A stretch of DNA of 64,000 nt from Drosophila persimilis (taxonomy: Eukaryota; Arthropoda; Insecta; Diptera; Drosophilidae), in the NCBI RefSeq assembly GCF_003286085.1, contig NW_020825298.1, forward strand, positions 2,790,001-2,854,000. Reading direction: 5' to 3'. Position numbers and translations under genes: made by a program. Numbering within the stretch: position 1 is the stretch's first letter; each line of letters opens with the position of its first letter. Under the pieces are notes generated by a model. That model was not told the DNA's origin, did not search any database, and saw only the letters and a program-made list of their open reading frames with translations. Positions 42,574 through 56,297 of this stretch are shown here, piece by piece.

Positions 42574-45446
42574 GAGTGTACCCCATCGCTGAGTTGATTT
42601 CTGGTTAGGGGTATCTGTGCTTATCGTTTCAAATGCTACCAGTAACGTACGTACATATGTATGTATCGGAGTTGGACAGAAACTATCTAGTAGAGTTTTC
42701 TATTATGCCTTTAACTCGTCTGATAGTCGTCTCAGAAGAGTGTGGCGTGGTGCTGTGGTCTTCAAGAGAGAGAGAGAGAGATCAAAGAGCAACTACGGAA
42801 GGAGAGCAATTGGATGAGGCAATGCTTTGTCGGCAGTTTGCTCATAGAATATAACAGAGAGAGAGAGAAACATTACTGCGACTTACTGCGCTCGAGGCAC
42901 AACCAAAAATAGCAGAAGAGGAGGAGCCTCTTTGCCTCTGAAAGACGCCTGCAAGCTGTGATTAAATTCACCATGAAATAACAATAAGAGACCTTTTTCT
43001 CTGTTAATCTCATTATCTCTCTCCCACTCTCACTCCCACTCTTAATTCGTTGCTGCTATTAAACTCATGTCCTACTCGCGTCCTCCTGACAAACTGCACA
43101 ACTTTCTGAGAGCTTTGACGAGCACTCGCACTCTCTTCTCACTTTACACTTTTTTCCCTTTCTTTTTTTGAGGTTTTTGCATTCGAGTGCGCCTCTTAAT
43201 GATTTCACAAAGTTTTGTCAACCAGATGCACATTACAAGCAGGCACACACCCCACCCCACCCCACCTCACCACATACTCGTGCATACGGGTTAAGGCAAA
43301 CAGGACAGGAGGAACAACTACAAGGCGCTTCTTGCATGATGCGACCATAAAAACTTTGCCGGCGGCAGCAACAAACATGCATGAAAAACGCCTGGCAAAG
43401 CGTAAATTGTATTCTCAGCTGCATGCCGTTGCTGTGTCCTTAGAGGGGGCGTGACGATTTTGAAGAGTGGTTTGTAACACACAGAAGGAGACATTTATGA
43501 GGCCCCACAGTGTACGTATGTACATATTTGTAGGAGGGCGGATCGAACGGAATCCAAAAAACACGGCAGCTTGTAGCGGGGCTGGAATCGTAGCTTACAA
43601 GCTCAGGGAACGGTGAGCGCCGAGTGGATCGTAAGAGCGCAAAAGAAAGAGAGCGAGAGCGCCTTGGCACCAGAGCGCTGTTAAGAGCTAACAGCGGAGT
43701 TAACAGTATGTACTCTTGATCAGCTTTAAAAGACATATTTATTTGCTCTCAATATATTCCCATAGAAACAGCCTAGCGGTATCAAAAGTTTCGGTCCTCG
43801 ATACTTGCCTTCCTCTCCTTTCCTTTACTGTGATGGAGAGACAAAGAGTGCGATTGAGAAGCTGTGTGGAGGAGTGTGTGCGTGTGGGCTTTAGTAATTT
43901 AGTGTGCCATTTGAAATGCCTTTTTCTTCTTCTTCTTCTTCGAGAGAGAGAGAGGGAGGCTGTAGAGCATGCTTACACTGCAAAAACAATGCAATATTTT
44001 CGCTGTAGCGCTTCCACAGCATTTCTGTGGCATGTCACGCATATATTATTTAAAAAGCTCTCAACGCATGTACCAGAACCAGACGAGGAGGAGTTTTTAT
44101 GGGCAAAGGGACTCCGTTGATTCCCTAACTACAGCGGGTACTGCTCGTGCAACTGTCATACGAGAATCCCCATTGCAGCATAAGTTCCCCTGGCTCCAGC
44201 TCAATAAAGTTTATAACTTCTCAGCCCCTGTTCATTGAACAGCAATCTCCACTGTATGAAGACAAGCGCAAAAGATAAGCTGACGTCAAATGGACTGCAC
44301 TAAAAAACCAACTGACAAACTGACCTGACAGACCACACCAGACTGACTGCCACACAGCTGACATGCAACTTTGGCGTAAAAAACAGATAGCTTTACAAAG
44401 GAGGAAGCAAGAAAAAGCTCTGCCAGCCAGCCAGCGTGTATTTTGATACCCTTGAGTGGAATATTTCTTTGAAATTGCATTTCAAGTGGCCGGCACGCGG
44501 GACAGGGCAACAAATAAGCGAGAGGCGCCCCGGAATGCGCCATGAAAACGGAAGGACACGCAAAAGAAAATATTAATCCAGAGAAGCAACAAACGGCACA
44601 AGAAGTTTCTGTCGTCCGCAGAAAACTTTCTCCGCTTCGGCGATGGGTGCAAACTTTTTTTATACTGCTCCAAACTTTCGGTTGGCACTCGAACAAAATA
44701 GCTCAATGACAGGACTGTAACTCTCAGTGAGTGTCAAAGTGCAGACGATGCATACAGTCAGACAGTCAGTAGCACATGTACACAGCCATGTGTGGACTGC
44801 ATTCAGGCACTGTGGTCTGAAAGAGTTAGCGATGGAGCAAAGTTTTTGTATTGCATTTCACTTGTTATTTACTTTTGGGAAACTCTAAACGAAGGAGAAC
44901 GAAAGTATTGGAAAATCCTGGAGTTGCAGTGGAATAAAGTTTGATTGAAATTCAATACTCCGCAAAGATTTATACGGCACTGGTTCCGATTTAAGAAAGA
45001 CAAGAATTTGTTAATATTAAACAGGTATATTATGAAATACATGCATGTTTGAGATATATTATATTTAAAAGAGAAAACTTTTCCAGGCATTTCACAAAAA
45101 TTCCCATATGAAACTTTTGCCACACAACATGATATTTAACATTTTTGCCAACAAAGTAATTTCAAGAGCACCTGATGTGACTTTCAAGTTTCCATCATCA
45201 AACACATATCAAATTCCATCCATCCCCCAAGCCCCAATTTGTTGTCCCACATTCTGAGGACCCAAACCACTGTGAGAACCACACGCAAAGTCGCAAAATA
45301 TTTTGTCCTTCCTCCCAGACAATGGCATCCACAGAATGGCCGGAGGTTGGGAATGGGTATGGATCTGGGCCAAGAAAAGGCAAAGCTCAAAGTGCACGGA
45401 AATTCCAAGCGAGCCATCGTATCATCTACTCGTAAAACCTCTCTCT

Positions 45447-45480
45447 GGGCCGGGCCGGGACGGGCCGGATCGGGCCGGGG
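45447..45480 (+). repeat. imperfect GGGCC pentamer repeat, second locus
   Basis: G tracts at 45447, 45452, 45457, 45462, 45472 and 45477 separated by CC, AC or similar. It also fits the G-quadruplex rule and is the same motif as at 2655-2683. Confidence 0.75.
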
Positions 45481-48357
45481 TAAAATATGCACAAAAGAAA
45501 TGGAATGAAGTGTAACGAAACTAGTCGTGACACAATTTTTGATGCAAATTGCACAAGTCATGGCCCAGCCATCGCATCGACAGATAAAATATCTATCCCT
45601 CTGTGAAAATGGTCAATTCATAAAATTCCTAAGCCAATAACATTATCGGCTCGTAAAAGAGCGAGCGAAAAACTGTAAAGTACAACAAAAAACAAAGTTT
45701 TTTTCGTATAATATTAAATTTTGGTCGAAAATGTCCCTCCCACACACACCAACAAACACACAAGTAAAACGTTTCCGAGGGAGACGGAGCCATTGGCAGC
45801 AGATAAATGAGGCACTCGGGAACAGGCGACAGCAACAGCAGCAGGGAGGAGGAGGAGGAGGAGGAGGAATACAGTAAGCTGTAATATGTGTTGGCCAAAA
45901 CGAGCATAAAACGGAGACCGATACAATCCCAATTGAATCAATTGAATTGAATCGCTAAGCAAAGGTTTGAGTGTATCGTGTGGGGGTACAAATAATGGGG
46001 GATGGGAGTCAGGGATACCCTGGGAAATGCCTGAAAGAATTTGGCAGCATTATAGTACGACTATATGAGAGTTTCATAGAATACAGAGTACTGGAGTAAT
46101 ACTTTGGAATATACAATCCTAGATCATGGATTTTCCCTTTCAGTTTCTCTGAAGGCAGTGCAGGGTATTGCCCTGGTCCCAACGCAACCTAGTCCTCTAC
46201 AATTTACTCCCCTTTTCACTGTAGTGGAACCCCTTTTTTTCGCCACAGAAGACCCAAAAATATCGTCGCGAACACGACGCCGGGAAATAAAAGTAAAAAT
46301 TGATGTCTTCAACTGTCGCAGACGGAGGAGTGGCCGAAGGGTGTGCCTGAGGACACATACGGTTGCGGTCTCTGGGCGTAGTTTTCCATTTTAGTGGCTC
46401 CTCCAGCAATTTGCTCGATGATGCAATGCGGCGGGGTTCATATTTATGATTCGATATTCCTGTTTTTGGGTATAACTTAATGCAGTCCTCGGCTAGATGG
46501 ATGGGTGGTTTGAGCAGTTCCTGGATGGCTGGCAATCCACCAGCGGGTTTCAGCTTCATTTAAATCACATCTCGTTCGCCACTTACTGGAAAACGTGACT
46601 TTGTGCCTTGGGAGGGGTTGGTTCTGCCCGCCTTTGCCATAGAGAACCAGAAAGAATTCAGCATTGGCGAAACTTTTGCAATTGAAAACAAAGTGAAACA
46701 ACTTCAAGGGGAGGACGAGGAGTAGGAGGAGTAGGAGGAGCAGGAGGATCGGGTCTGAAGTGTTGTGCACTGAGCTGTAAGCAGTTTCTCGAGTATCTTT
46801 TCTCCAGACTCACACCGCCCCCCCCTTGTCTTGGCTAAAAGTTATGTTTCCCAAGTCAGCAAGTGCTCCCTTGTCGTCGGGCTGTGAAGGTTGTCAAAAT
46901 CGCATTAGTTATTGATTCGATTGCCATACATCTGGCAAATGTTGTTATACTAAATGCGTATGTCAGTCGTGTCACACGGATGCGTATACGGATCCGGAGT
47001 ACTTAGCATATCTATGACATCTTCCTGTTCGACTGGGAAGTGGGGTGGGGGAGGACATTGGTAAATGTTAAATGAAATAAATGAAAATGATTAGGAAACA
47101 TGCAAACACACTCAAGATGTGTCGGATTCCTGATATCTCTGCTCAGACTCCTGCTATTCCCATTGTCCTGTCTGTTCTCCTTTGTGGGGCACACGAATTG
47201 GAATTGGAAATACTCGCAGGAATGGCATGTATGGCTGCTTTAAGAAAGCATTTCCCCTAGCAAAATGTCAACATTCATTCATGGGATGAGCCATTGAAAG
47301 AAAATAATGCATGCACTCGTATGAATGGATATTTGCTTTATAGATAATTAAATCATTATATTTCCTGTGCAAATAGGAATTGAGTCAGACACGGAATAGT
47401 GTCTCCGATGCAGATACATGCAATTTAAGGATGAAGAAACCCCAAGAAATGGTAAGAGTCTCGTTCGAGTTTCCATTAATTAACGAAAATGCCTCTTTCT
47501 ACTTTAAAGTACATCCGAGTATGTGCAAGTATCGGGAGGCTATAACTTTTCTATACATGTATAACTTTTCCATCAGAAGGCATGTAGTGGAGTGGATGGC
47601 AGAGGAAACTTTAAAAGTGCACTGCATGAGAGTGGCAATGGGAATGGAAATGGTTCAAATGATGGCACACAACAAGTTGCCACAACTTTTCATTACAAAA
47701 GCCAGAAGCAGGAGCAACAACACAAGTCTGTTCCCATTATAGCTCCATGCGGAAAGCAGATGGAACAGAATAAAAAGGAGCTGGGAGATGGGAGCTGGGA
47801 GCAGGAACCACCACTGATGGCCCGGAACGATGCTTTGATGCTTCTGGCCACACAACAAGAAACACATACCTATACTCGTACACAACACGCTCGTATACAA
47901 CTCGTTTCAACCAAACACAGTAGAAAACTAATGAACTCGTTCTGGTTTGCTGCTCGCACAGCAGCAAAAACTACTGAAAAACAGCAAACCGTTGACAAAA
48001 TGGCAAAAAGTTTTCCATTTATTGAGGTTCTCCTTATTTTTTTTTGGGGGGGAGTGTCTCCTGTGACTGCTCCATAAATATTCCATGTAGGTGGGTAAAT
48101 ATAAAATTAAATGTTATATATGCAGATGCACAACTAGCTTCGGGCTCGGCGCCTTTCAATGGCACATAAAACATTTGGCGCGAATCATAGAGAAAGACAG
48201 AGAGGGAGAATCTGAATCAGGTGGGTTATAGAGTTCAAGGCTCTGTTTGATGTACGAGTATTATATTGAAATTTCTGCTTGAATTTTAGATTTAATTAAA
48301 AGAAGAGATGACCTCAGTGGCAGGTTGACTTGATGGAGTTTTTGTGTTTGTGGTTCT

Positions 48358-48503
48358 AGGCTTGTAGAAGGAATGTAGACGACTTGTGGAAGGAATGTAG
48401 AAGGCATGTAGGAGGCATGTAGAAGGCTTGTAGAAGGCTTGTAGAATGCATGTAGAATGCTTGTAAAAGGCAAGTCGAAGTCGTGTAGAATACTTGTAGA
48501 AGA
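48358..48503. repeat. 12-bp minisatellite
   Basis: About a dozen degenerate copies of TGTAGAAGGCAT / TGTAGAAGGCTT, with TGTAGAATGC and TGTAGGAGGC variants. Confidence 0.85.
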
Positions 48504-49923
48504 TTTCTTTGTTTTCACATATCACTTTTCCACGTCTAAAGGCCCCTTACAGTAGTTTTAAACACACAATTTCGAATGGAACATTCCAACCATAGATCAT
48601 TCTTCCCCCTCGAAACTTCCCCACCTCCTTCCTCTGTTGACTTTGCAGTGAATTTGTCTTCTGTGTCCGTTGAAATTCGCTATCGCTTACGGGATTCTTC
48701 TCTTGATGATTATTATTATACTTTTATTTCCACTTGTTCTAAACAAGCATTCAGGCAGCTGGCACTCGACAGATTTTTCTTGCTCTAGTTGAGTGCACTT
48801 GAGGGCAGAGTCTGTCCCTTTTTCTGACTCTCCATCATTTTCTCTCTCTCTCTCTGGCGACGTTACTGCTATTCACCATTCAGTAGTCGCTATATCCATT
48901 CAAAAAAACAAAAAACAAAAAGTTGTACAAAAAATATACAAAAAAAGAAAAAGAAAAAACGTTCACGTTCATTCATGCTCATTATCCTGTAGATTATTCG
49001 GTACTTTACAGCGCTCAGTGCGATAATAACGATGTTGTGTTTGGAGCCAAGGACACTGCGAATACACTGGAAGACATTTGGAGTACGAAAACAGGGGGAG
49101 TTATGGTCTCTGCTGGAAGTTTCATTGAATGAAATGTTTATCGTCTCATAGCTCACAACTTTGTCAGTACTTTCTTTCATTTGGGTGTCCCGTCGCTTCT
49201 TCGACTGTATCCGTCGAGCTTGAGGCTTTCAAGCTGCTCGATTCTAAGCAGGGGGCAACTTAATGCAGTTTTGGCCTCGTCCTTGTCCTGCTCTGTTCTG
49301 TTCTGCTCTGTTCTTTCCTGTCCTGTCGCTTCTCGTTGATGATGATGATGATGCACTTGATATTTGCCGTATGAATGCGGCTTTGGGTGAAGCAGAAGCA
49401 GAAATCTCTTTGCCATTTAAAGCAGATTAAGGCTTTGGCCCTTCAGTCCATATATATTTCGGACTCTTTGTCGTATTTGAGAGGTAGAGAAGGTCTGAAT
49501 GCTGGTGCGACTACCACCAAGGAGCCATTCAAGAGTCCTGCCTTTTGTTGTCCCTAGCTCCGACTTTTACTGCACATTTCGAGTATGTGTGTGTCTGTGT
49601 GTGCGTGTCCGTGCCGGTCCGGGCTGTCGTTTCGGCTTTTGTGGATTATTTCGCATTTACTCGTACTACCGTGTGGCAAGTCCTCATCTCACACTCAGCG
49701 CACTGCGTGCCTGCCAGCTTCAGTTAATTTTTGGCCATTTAAATGTTAAATATTTTGTGAGGATTTATTTAGTTCCACGCTACCTTTTGGCTCGCCCGTA
49801 AATCCCCACGTGTGGGTTTGTGCAGAGGTGTCTGTGCGTACTTGTTGTCGGCTCTAAGCTCGTCAAGCATCCTATCCTCACCTCCGCTGTACCTTCGCCC
49901 GGCAGGACCTCTCCCTAATGGAC

Positions 49924-49962
49924 CTGCTGCCTGGCTGGCTGGCTGCCTGCCTGCCTGCCGCC
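49924..49962. repeat. CTGG / CTGC tetranucleotide repeat
   Basis: GCCTGGCTGGCTGG grading into CTGCCTGCCTGC. Confidence 0.85.
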
Positions 49963-51056
49963 AAGCCGACGTCAAGCTGTTGTCATCATCGCCGCTAATC
50001 CCCCGCTTGAGTGGCAAATGCCGGGCCCTTCGTATGCACAGCCCTGGGCGCCGCTGATGATGATGTCCGGCTTAGGTAATGGCAATTTAATAAGCTTCTA
50101 AATGTTACTGTCGCCTCTGGGGCTACATTTTGCACTTAGCCATCGGCATTGGCCTCCGCACAAACTATGGCGATTAGGCGATATTTGTCAGCTGAGCCAA
50201 GACCCAATCGGGGTCACCAGGTGGGTGGACGGTGGTTTTTTTTTTGCCCCCTCGACATTTTAAGCCAGCCATCGGGTCGGCTAACCTTCAACGGAGCGAA
50301 AACATCGGGGACTCCGGCTTAACGAACGGAAAACTTTTGAGTAAAAAATGAGCATCGGGGTCACATTTCTGCAGCAGCTTTTTATTCTTAATTAGATTCT
50401 CCTATTTCCTGTGAAATGCAAAGTATGCAGCAGGGCTTAATATCGTTTCCAACGTGCATTGTCTTTCCACCTTTCAAAGGAGCCAAGTGCTCGGGGTCAC
50501 CACTTTAAACAAACGAATTCGTTGCCTTTCCAAAAAGAATAAAAATAGCCTTTCTGGCTTTTGCATTGGTCACATATTCAAGCGAGCTTGATCCCAAGAT
50601 AATTCATTTCTTTTTGCCATTTTTCACAGCCAAACTACTGTTGGGGGTCCCCTGTTTCGGACCCATTTCCAAGCGTACCTCAGGCGCTGCAGCAGGACAA
50701 TTTCAACACGCAGGACGCAGGACGAGTTTTACATGCAACACTAATACACGCAGCGAGAGGACCAAAAGGACAATTCACAAAGTCGACAAGCGTAAAATTG
50801 ACAAACGTTCTTCGTCCAAAATGCATTCAACATACAGGCCAAACAAAGCCACTGCCAGGACGGCTACAAAGAGGTGGGTGGTCGGATAGAGAGGGTGTGA
50901 GAAGGACACACAAACGTACAATGAAAGGGTGACAACAAGAACAAGGACAGCCACAATGATTGTTGCCTTACGCTGCTTGAGCCTGTTGACGATTGTTAGT
51001 GAGACATTGACTGAGTGTCCGGCCAGAGGAGCAGATACTGACAGACGCAAAGGCCG

Positions 51057-51096
51057 GGTCCAGAGTCCAGAGTGCAGAGTCCAGAGTCCAGAGCGA
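51057..51096. repeat. CCAGAGTG / CCAGAGT repeat
   Basis: Five copies of (GT)CCAGAGT, one with GC in place of CC. Confidence 0.8.
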
Positions 51097-51212
51097 GAAC
51101 CAACTTGGAGACTGCCCAGCGGACGGACGATTTAATGACATTCAAAGTGTCGAGTGGACTTGAACGTAGCAGAGAGCCGGGCAGAGACGGACATTGCCTT
51201 CGTCCTCTGGCA

Positions 51213-51244
51213 CCCATCCATCCATCCATCCATCCATCCGTCCG
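51213..51244. repeat. CATC tetranucleotide microsatellite
   Basis: About seven CATC units ending CGTCC. Confidence 0.9.
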
Positions 51245-53639
51245 TTCTACTGCTCTGCTCTTGCTCCTGCTCCAGCTCCTTTAGGCGGTGGGTGTCAGAG
51301 TGCATTCTTGTTGACTTACTGACACTTTGGGCCATGTTGGCGCCGGCCTACCCAGGAAATTAGTGCCACAGAAGGGTTGTCCAGCGACCAGACTGGGGGA
51401 CACACCCCTCTGATGCAACGACTCCTCATTATTCAGCTCATTTGCATGCATTTCATCCGGATTCTCCATGCCAGAGTCCACATATTTGTCCACTCTGTGT
51501 GCTCCTTACCCAGTACTTATGTTTTCCTCCTTTTTTGTTGTTATTCTTTTCATTTTTTTACCAGTTTTATTTTGTTGTTGGTGGGGCAAAGTGGAAGCTT
51601 CTAGGAGATTACTTGCACTACAATTTGGAATCCCATTTGGAGAAGCTAAAGGAGTTTGTGCTGACGACTTCTAGATGCTCTTTGCCGAGATATAAGTTCA
51701 TTTGGTGATGGATTTTGAAAATAGTCAATTATATTTATAGATTTTTAAGGATTATCGTACATTCAAATCTAAAATTCCAAGATTTCCATGAAATGGAACT
51801 ACAAAAAATTTAAGGAACTGTCCAGAGTCGAATTTCCTTTCTCTATCTTTCGGAAATTCTTGAAAATATGTGAGAGTTTTCATCTTGTTGTCTTCAACCC
51901 ACTTTTAGGAGGACACAAAATTACCGAGAGGCACCCAAGAGGCAAACACTTTTTAGAACTAATCCCAACTATGGCCATCTTTGACCTCTTCTCTGCTTGG
52001 GTACATATATATTCCAATTATTTCCAAGCACTTTCTCCTGTCATCATGCATGTAAAAATCTTCATTGCAGTTTCCATTTATGTAATCTGCTCAGCAAATG
52101 CCTGCCAAATACCTGATGCCCCGAGTGATGGGAGAGCAGAGAACAGCAAAGAGCAAGCCGATTTACCAGCTTGATCTCTGGTGCAGGAGGGCGGACACCA
52201 TCTGTTCATCTCATCTCAACTGTGTCTGTCTGTCTATCGGTCTGCCGGTCTGTCGGCCTGTCCAGAGTTTTGTGTTGTGGCCCATGTAATCGCATTTGGT
52301 CGGCTCTGGGCCCAAAGTCGAGACGAATGCAATTTCTGTCCAAAGAACTTGTTTAAATAGATTTTTGGGGACAGGAAAAAACAATGCAGATGCAGATGCA
52401 AATGAAAGTTGAAAAGATGGCAGATGGTAGATGGGCGTGGAGAGGAAATTAAGTGTTTGTTGTGGGGATTTCTGGACAAACGGTTGAAGATTTTTCAGGT
52501 TTGCTCCTGAATGCTGCGGGTTGCAGGCACTTTATTGTTGGGTCCACTCTTCGGGCTTTGTAATTAAATTCTCAAATTGACATTGGTTTTGGCAATAGAA
52601 AGTCATGCAATGTTGATTCCAAATGGAATTTATTTAGACATAAAAACAGTAGAAGAAAACATGCATTCAGGGGCGAACGATTAGAGTTGGCTAAATGGCC
52701 ATGGGAGGGTATTTTCAATGGAAAGAGGGTGTATCAGTCCTTCAATCGGACCTTCAGTTCCTTGCGCTGAAGTGTCTCTGGCATTGATGGTGGCTACGTT
52801 TGCTCATAAGCCCTCATAAATCCGAAATGCTCATTAAAATCCTTGCCAACTGGCAATTGAAACGATTTAAATTGCCAATTGAAATCTCCACTCAATCGAA
52901 GGACCGACCAGTACCGAGGACCGCCAGCCACTAATGAGGCAAGGACGAGCGAGCAGTTCCCATCCGGGAAGAGGGATAGGGAAACCCGTGCCGGGCCTAA
53001 TTGCATTTAAATTGCCACTCGTGTTATGTTAACAAATAATTAGTTGCCCATTGGGCATGAAAATAGACCGTGCCACAGTCGGAGCAGCAGCAGCAGACAG
53101 TCGTCTCTCGAGTTGTCGAGCCGAGCTCGGGTTTAAGCGCAGCCCAGAAGGCGTGGCCCAAAGGCAACCAAAGACAAGGACAATGCAGACACTCACAGGG
53201 AGACAAGCAAACGCACACACACACAGACTACACGGACAGCGAACCGCAGGAGCAGCGAAGCATTGGAGCAGCGGTGGTGGCGCCTCATTTGCATAAACTG
53301 CGCTGCGCCACTCGAAGCTAAATGCGGATTGAGGAATATCCACGGATTCACGGATTCACGGATACGAATACAGTTTCAGGGGCATACTTAGACGAAAGTG
53401 TAAGTGTGAATGCAAAGGAATCCCAGGGATCCCACTTTAAGCGACTTGGGCAATCCATTTAGGTAATTGAAATTTATTTCTTATATGTACGGGGATCTAT
53501 AGATGTGAAACTGTTCTTTAGTTGCATCCAGTCAGTATTTGCAGTGCTCATATATGTATGTAAGATATTGTTTAGATGATAGTTTATTGATAACTTATTG
53601 AAAAATAAGTTATAATTTTCTTGGCTTGATCTCGGCTGA

Positions 53640-54166
53640 TTTCGGCTGCTGCTGAAAGTCTGGTCTGGTCTGGCTGCTGCAATTCTCCTTTTACAACTAC
53701 TTTTGCTGTTTCTCTTCTTCTCTGCTGTGCTCTCTTTCTGCCGTTGCTGCTTATCTGCCGCTCATCTGTTAATTATCTCGTTCTGCTGTTACTGCTATTG
53801 CTCTTCTGTTTGCCTGCTGTTAATCTGCTGGTACTCTGCTGCTGATCTGCTGTCACTGCTGTTACTGCTGCTGCTCGTCTGTTACTCAGCTGTTACCACT
53901 GCTTGTCTGCTGCTTGTCTGCTGTTAATGCTGTTATTGATGTTACTCTTCTGCAGTTACTCTACTGTTACTGCATTTGCTCTCTTGTCTGCCTGCTATTA
54001 CTCTGCTTCTGATCTGCTGTTAATACTGTTATTGCTTTTGCTCTGCTGTTTGTCTGCTGTTACCACTGCTTGTCTGCTGTAGCTCGTCTGTTACTCTGCT
54101 GTTGATCTGCTCTTTCTCTGCTTTTACTACTATTACTGCTATTACTCCGCTGTTGATCTGCTGTTC
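53640..54166. repeat. degenerate CTGCTGTTACT-type repeat tract
   Basis: Over 500 bp composed almost wholly of CTGCTG, CTGTTA, TTACTG, TCTGCTG and CTTGTCTGC words with no fixed period. It looks like an old, heavily shuffled triplet/hexamer satellite. Open frames inside it are low-complexity and not credible. Confidence 0.8.
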
Positions 54167-54601
54167 CCCCTTGCTAACTGCACTACTCCTTCACTGGACC
54201 AGCTTGCCCACGCCTTCCATTACATATGTAAATATGTAAAACAAGATTTCAACTTCTTGGCTTATCAAAGGTCAACATTAGCACACTGTAGTAAATCCAT
54301 GCTGGACAACAGTCAGCCATTAAACATTTATACAAATTCAATGAATTGCGGCCTTTTGCCGTTCGGGGAGCCAAGGTTTCGGGTAATGCACACACACACA
54401 AATTAATTATTAGTTGGAAACTAATGCAATGATAGGACAACAAAAGCATTGATAATACCAACAATGAGAACAGGAAGAAGCCCGAATAGGAAACGGAAGT
54501 GACTCGCATCTACATATATGTACGTCTAAACGTCTATACGTTGGAAAATGTGTTAAAATCTCCAAAGATTAAATTGGTTTTGCAGCCAAAGACAGACAGG
54601 T

Positions 54602-54627
54602 CGATGATGATGATGATGATGATGATG
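54602..54627. repeat. GAT/ATG trinucleotide microsatellite
   Basis: Eight GAT units. Confidence 0.9.
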
Positions 54628-55114
54628 GGGTTTGGGGATGCTAGGAAATGGTAGGATTACGGTTGAGACTGAAGGTGCAGGTCATCAATATCCTGTCAAG
54701 CGCAACAAGGCAGCATTTTCACAGTTTCCCGACAATTTACAGTGGGTGGAAATGGCATATAAGTAATTATAATTATAGAAGGTAGATTAGGGGATAATTG
54801 AAGCCGTAAATGGGGGTTCGGGTACATAGAAAAGGATCCAAAATTACCCTTTACATAGCCCACAATTTGCGCCACTGTGCGACGATAGTTCAATGAAGCA
54901 TTTCCGGGTCCCCGTCCGCAAAAAACCAAGAGGCATGCAACGGAGCATGCGAAAATTTGGCTAATACGGAATGCACGCTAAGAAATTCAAAGTGCATAGA
55001 TTAAAGCGCAATGAAATTGGGCAAGGGCAATGCGAGAGAGCCCCGAAACTACAGGGACTTCAACCTCAGGAGCAAGCCAGCCGATTCCCATCTCCGGCTC
55101 TTCGCCACCTTCTG

Positions 55115-55145
55115 CCAGGACCAGGACCACGACCAGGACCAGGAC
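55115..55145. repeat. CCAGGA hexamer repeat
   Basis: Complement-strand member of the CCTGGT family found at 16767 and 17946. It is followed by a CGA run at 55192-55216. Confidence 0.75.
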
Positions 55146-55654
55146 GAAAGCAAACTTAATGCAATCAAGCTTAATGCAGCGCAACGGCTGCCCGACGACG
55201 ACGACGACGACGACGGCGATGGCGAGACGACGATTGGAAGGAGAGATTTTAGAAGTGAAGGAACCAAAGCAGTAGCTGGAGCTGGAGCTAAGTGAATCCT
55301 TTGGGTATATACCTGCGGTGAATTTTTAAGCAATTTACATAATAATTATCGAGCCAGAGCCGCAAGCAGCAAAACCAGAACCGAACCCAATGGGGAGTCC
55401 CGCCTCAATTATCGAACAAAACTTAAACCAAGTTGATGCTTGACTTTGTTTCGTGGTCCGAGTACAAGCCTGACTATAAATTGAAATTGAATATTCAATA
55501 TCGTTGTCTCAGATTGTTCGCAACGAGAGCCTGATTTAAACAAAGCCGAAACCATTTCATAGAGATCCAATTGTATGATTGGAGGCACTAATGGATGCTG
55601 GCGGAAATACAATAAACTATTGAAAGTGCAGGCCTAAGGGCCATAAGCTTTGTT

Positions 55655-55935
55655 CATGAGCAATAAATGTGGCCATTGCGTAAATCTCAATCACAAGAGG
55701 TAGGAGATGAACGAAATTAACACTGAGAAAATGGCAAACGGCAGTATATCCTGCAACATCAACCACTTCGTTCCGCTCATCCGAAAGTGCTGATTTTTGC
55801 TATGGAGCATATATATCCGCTTCATTTCTTCGCCTCTCACTAGAATACGAGCCAAATATTATATATTCCGCTCATCCGAAACTTATGATTGCTGCTATGG
55901 GCAAAGAATGTCTCCATTGTGATGCCCTGAATCCC
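55655..55935. repeat. diverged direct repeat with TTCCGCTCATCCGAAA core
   Basis: TTCCGCTCATCCGAAA occurs at 55771 and 55866, 95 bp apart, each followed by a related 'TGATT..TGCTATGG' text. A weaker match joins 55657-55690 with 55902-55940 (AATGT..CCATTG). Confidence 0.6.
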
Positions 55936-56273
55936 AATGATAAACCCTAAAACTCAACTACTTTCAAATCCAAGTTATAGCCAATATTTGCTTATTTTTG
56001 TGTCTAGAAATAAATTTCCTTTATTTTCGTACGGAACGGAAGTATAGCCAAATAATTTCAACTTTTCTCAAGAGAAAAACTTTAAGTCAATCGGGAAAAA
56101 CAATTTTTGAAAAGTGCTTTTGCTACAAATCCAAGCGCAACGAAGGATTTTGAAAAATATTTGACATTTACATTGTGCAGGGGAAGTGCCACAGCAGGAC
56201 ACAGCAGGGGCAAGGGAGGGGGGGGAAGATGTTGAGCGGTTGTTTAACTTAAATTGCTTTGCCGGCTGCCTGA

Positions 56274-56297
56274 CGGAGGAGGAGGAGGAGGAGGAGA
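56274..56297. repeat. GGA trinucleotide microsatellite
   Basis: About eight GGA units. Similar short GGA runs lie at about 45848 and 46710. Confidence 0.85.

Noticed and set aside
47380-47742. 120-codon + strand frame
   Set aside because: Composition is Met-rich and follows the A/T-rich DNA. No homology or signal is visible.
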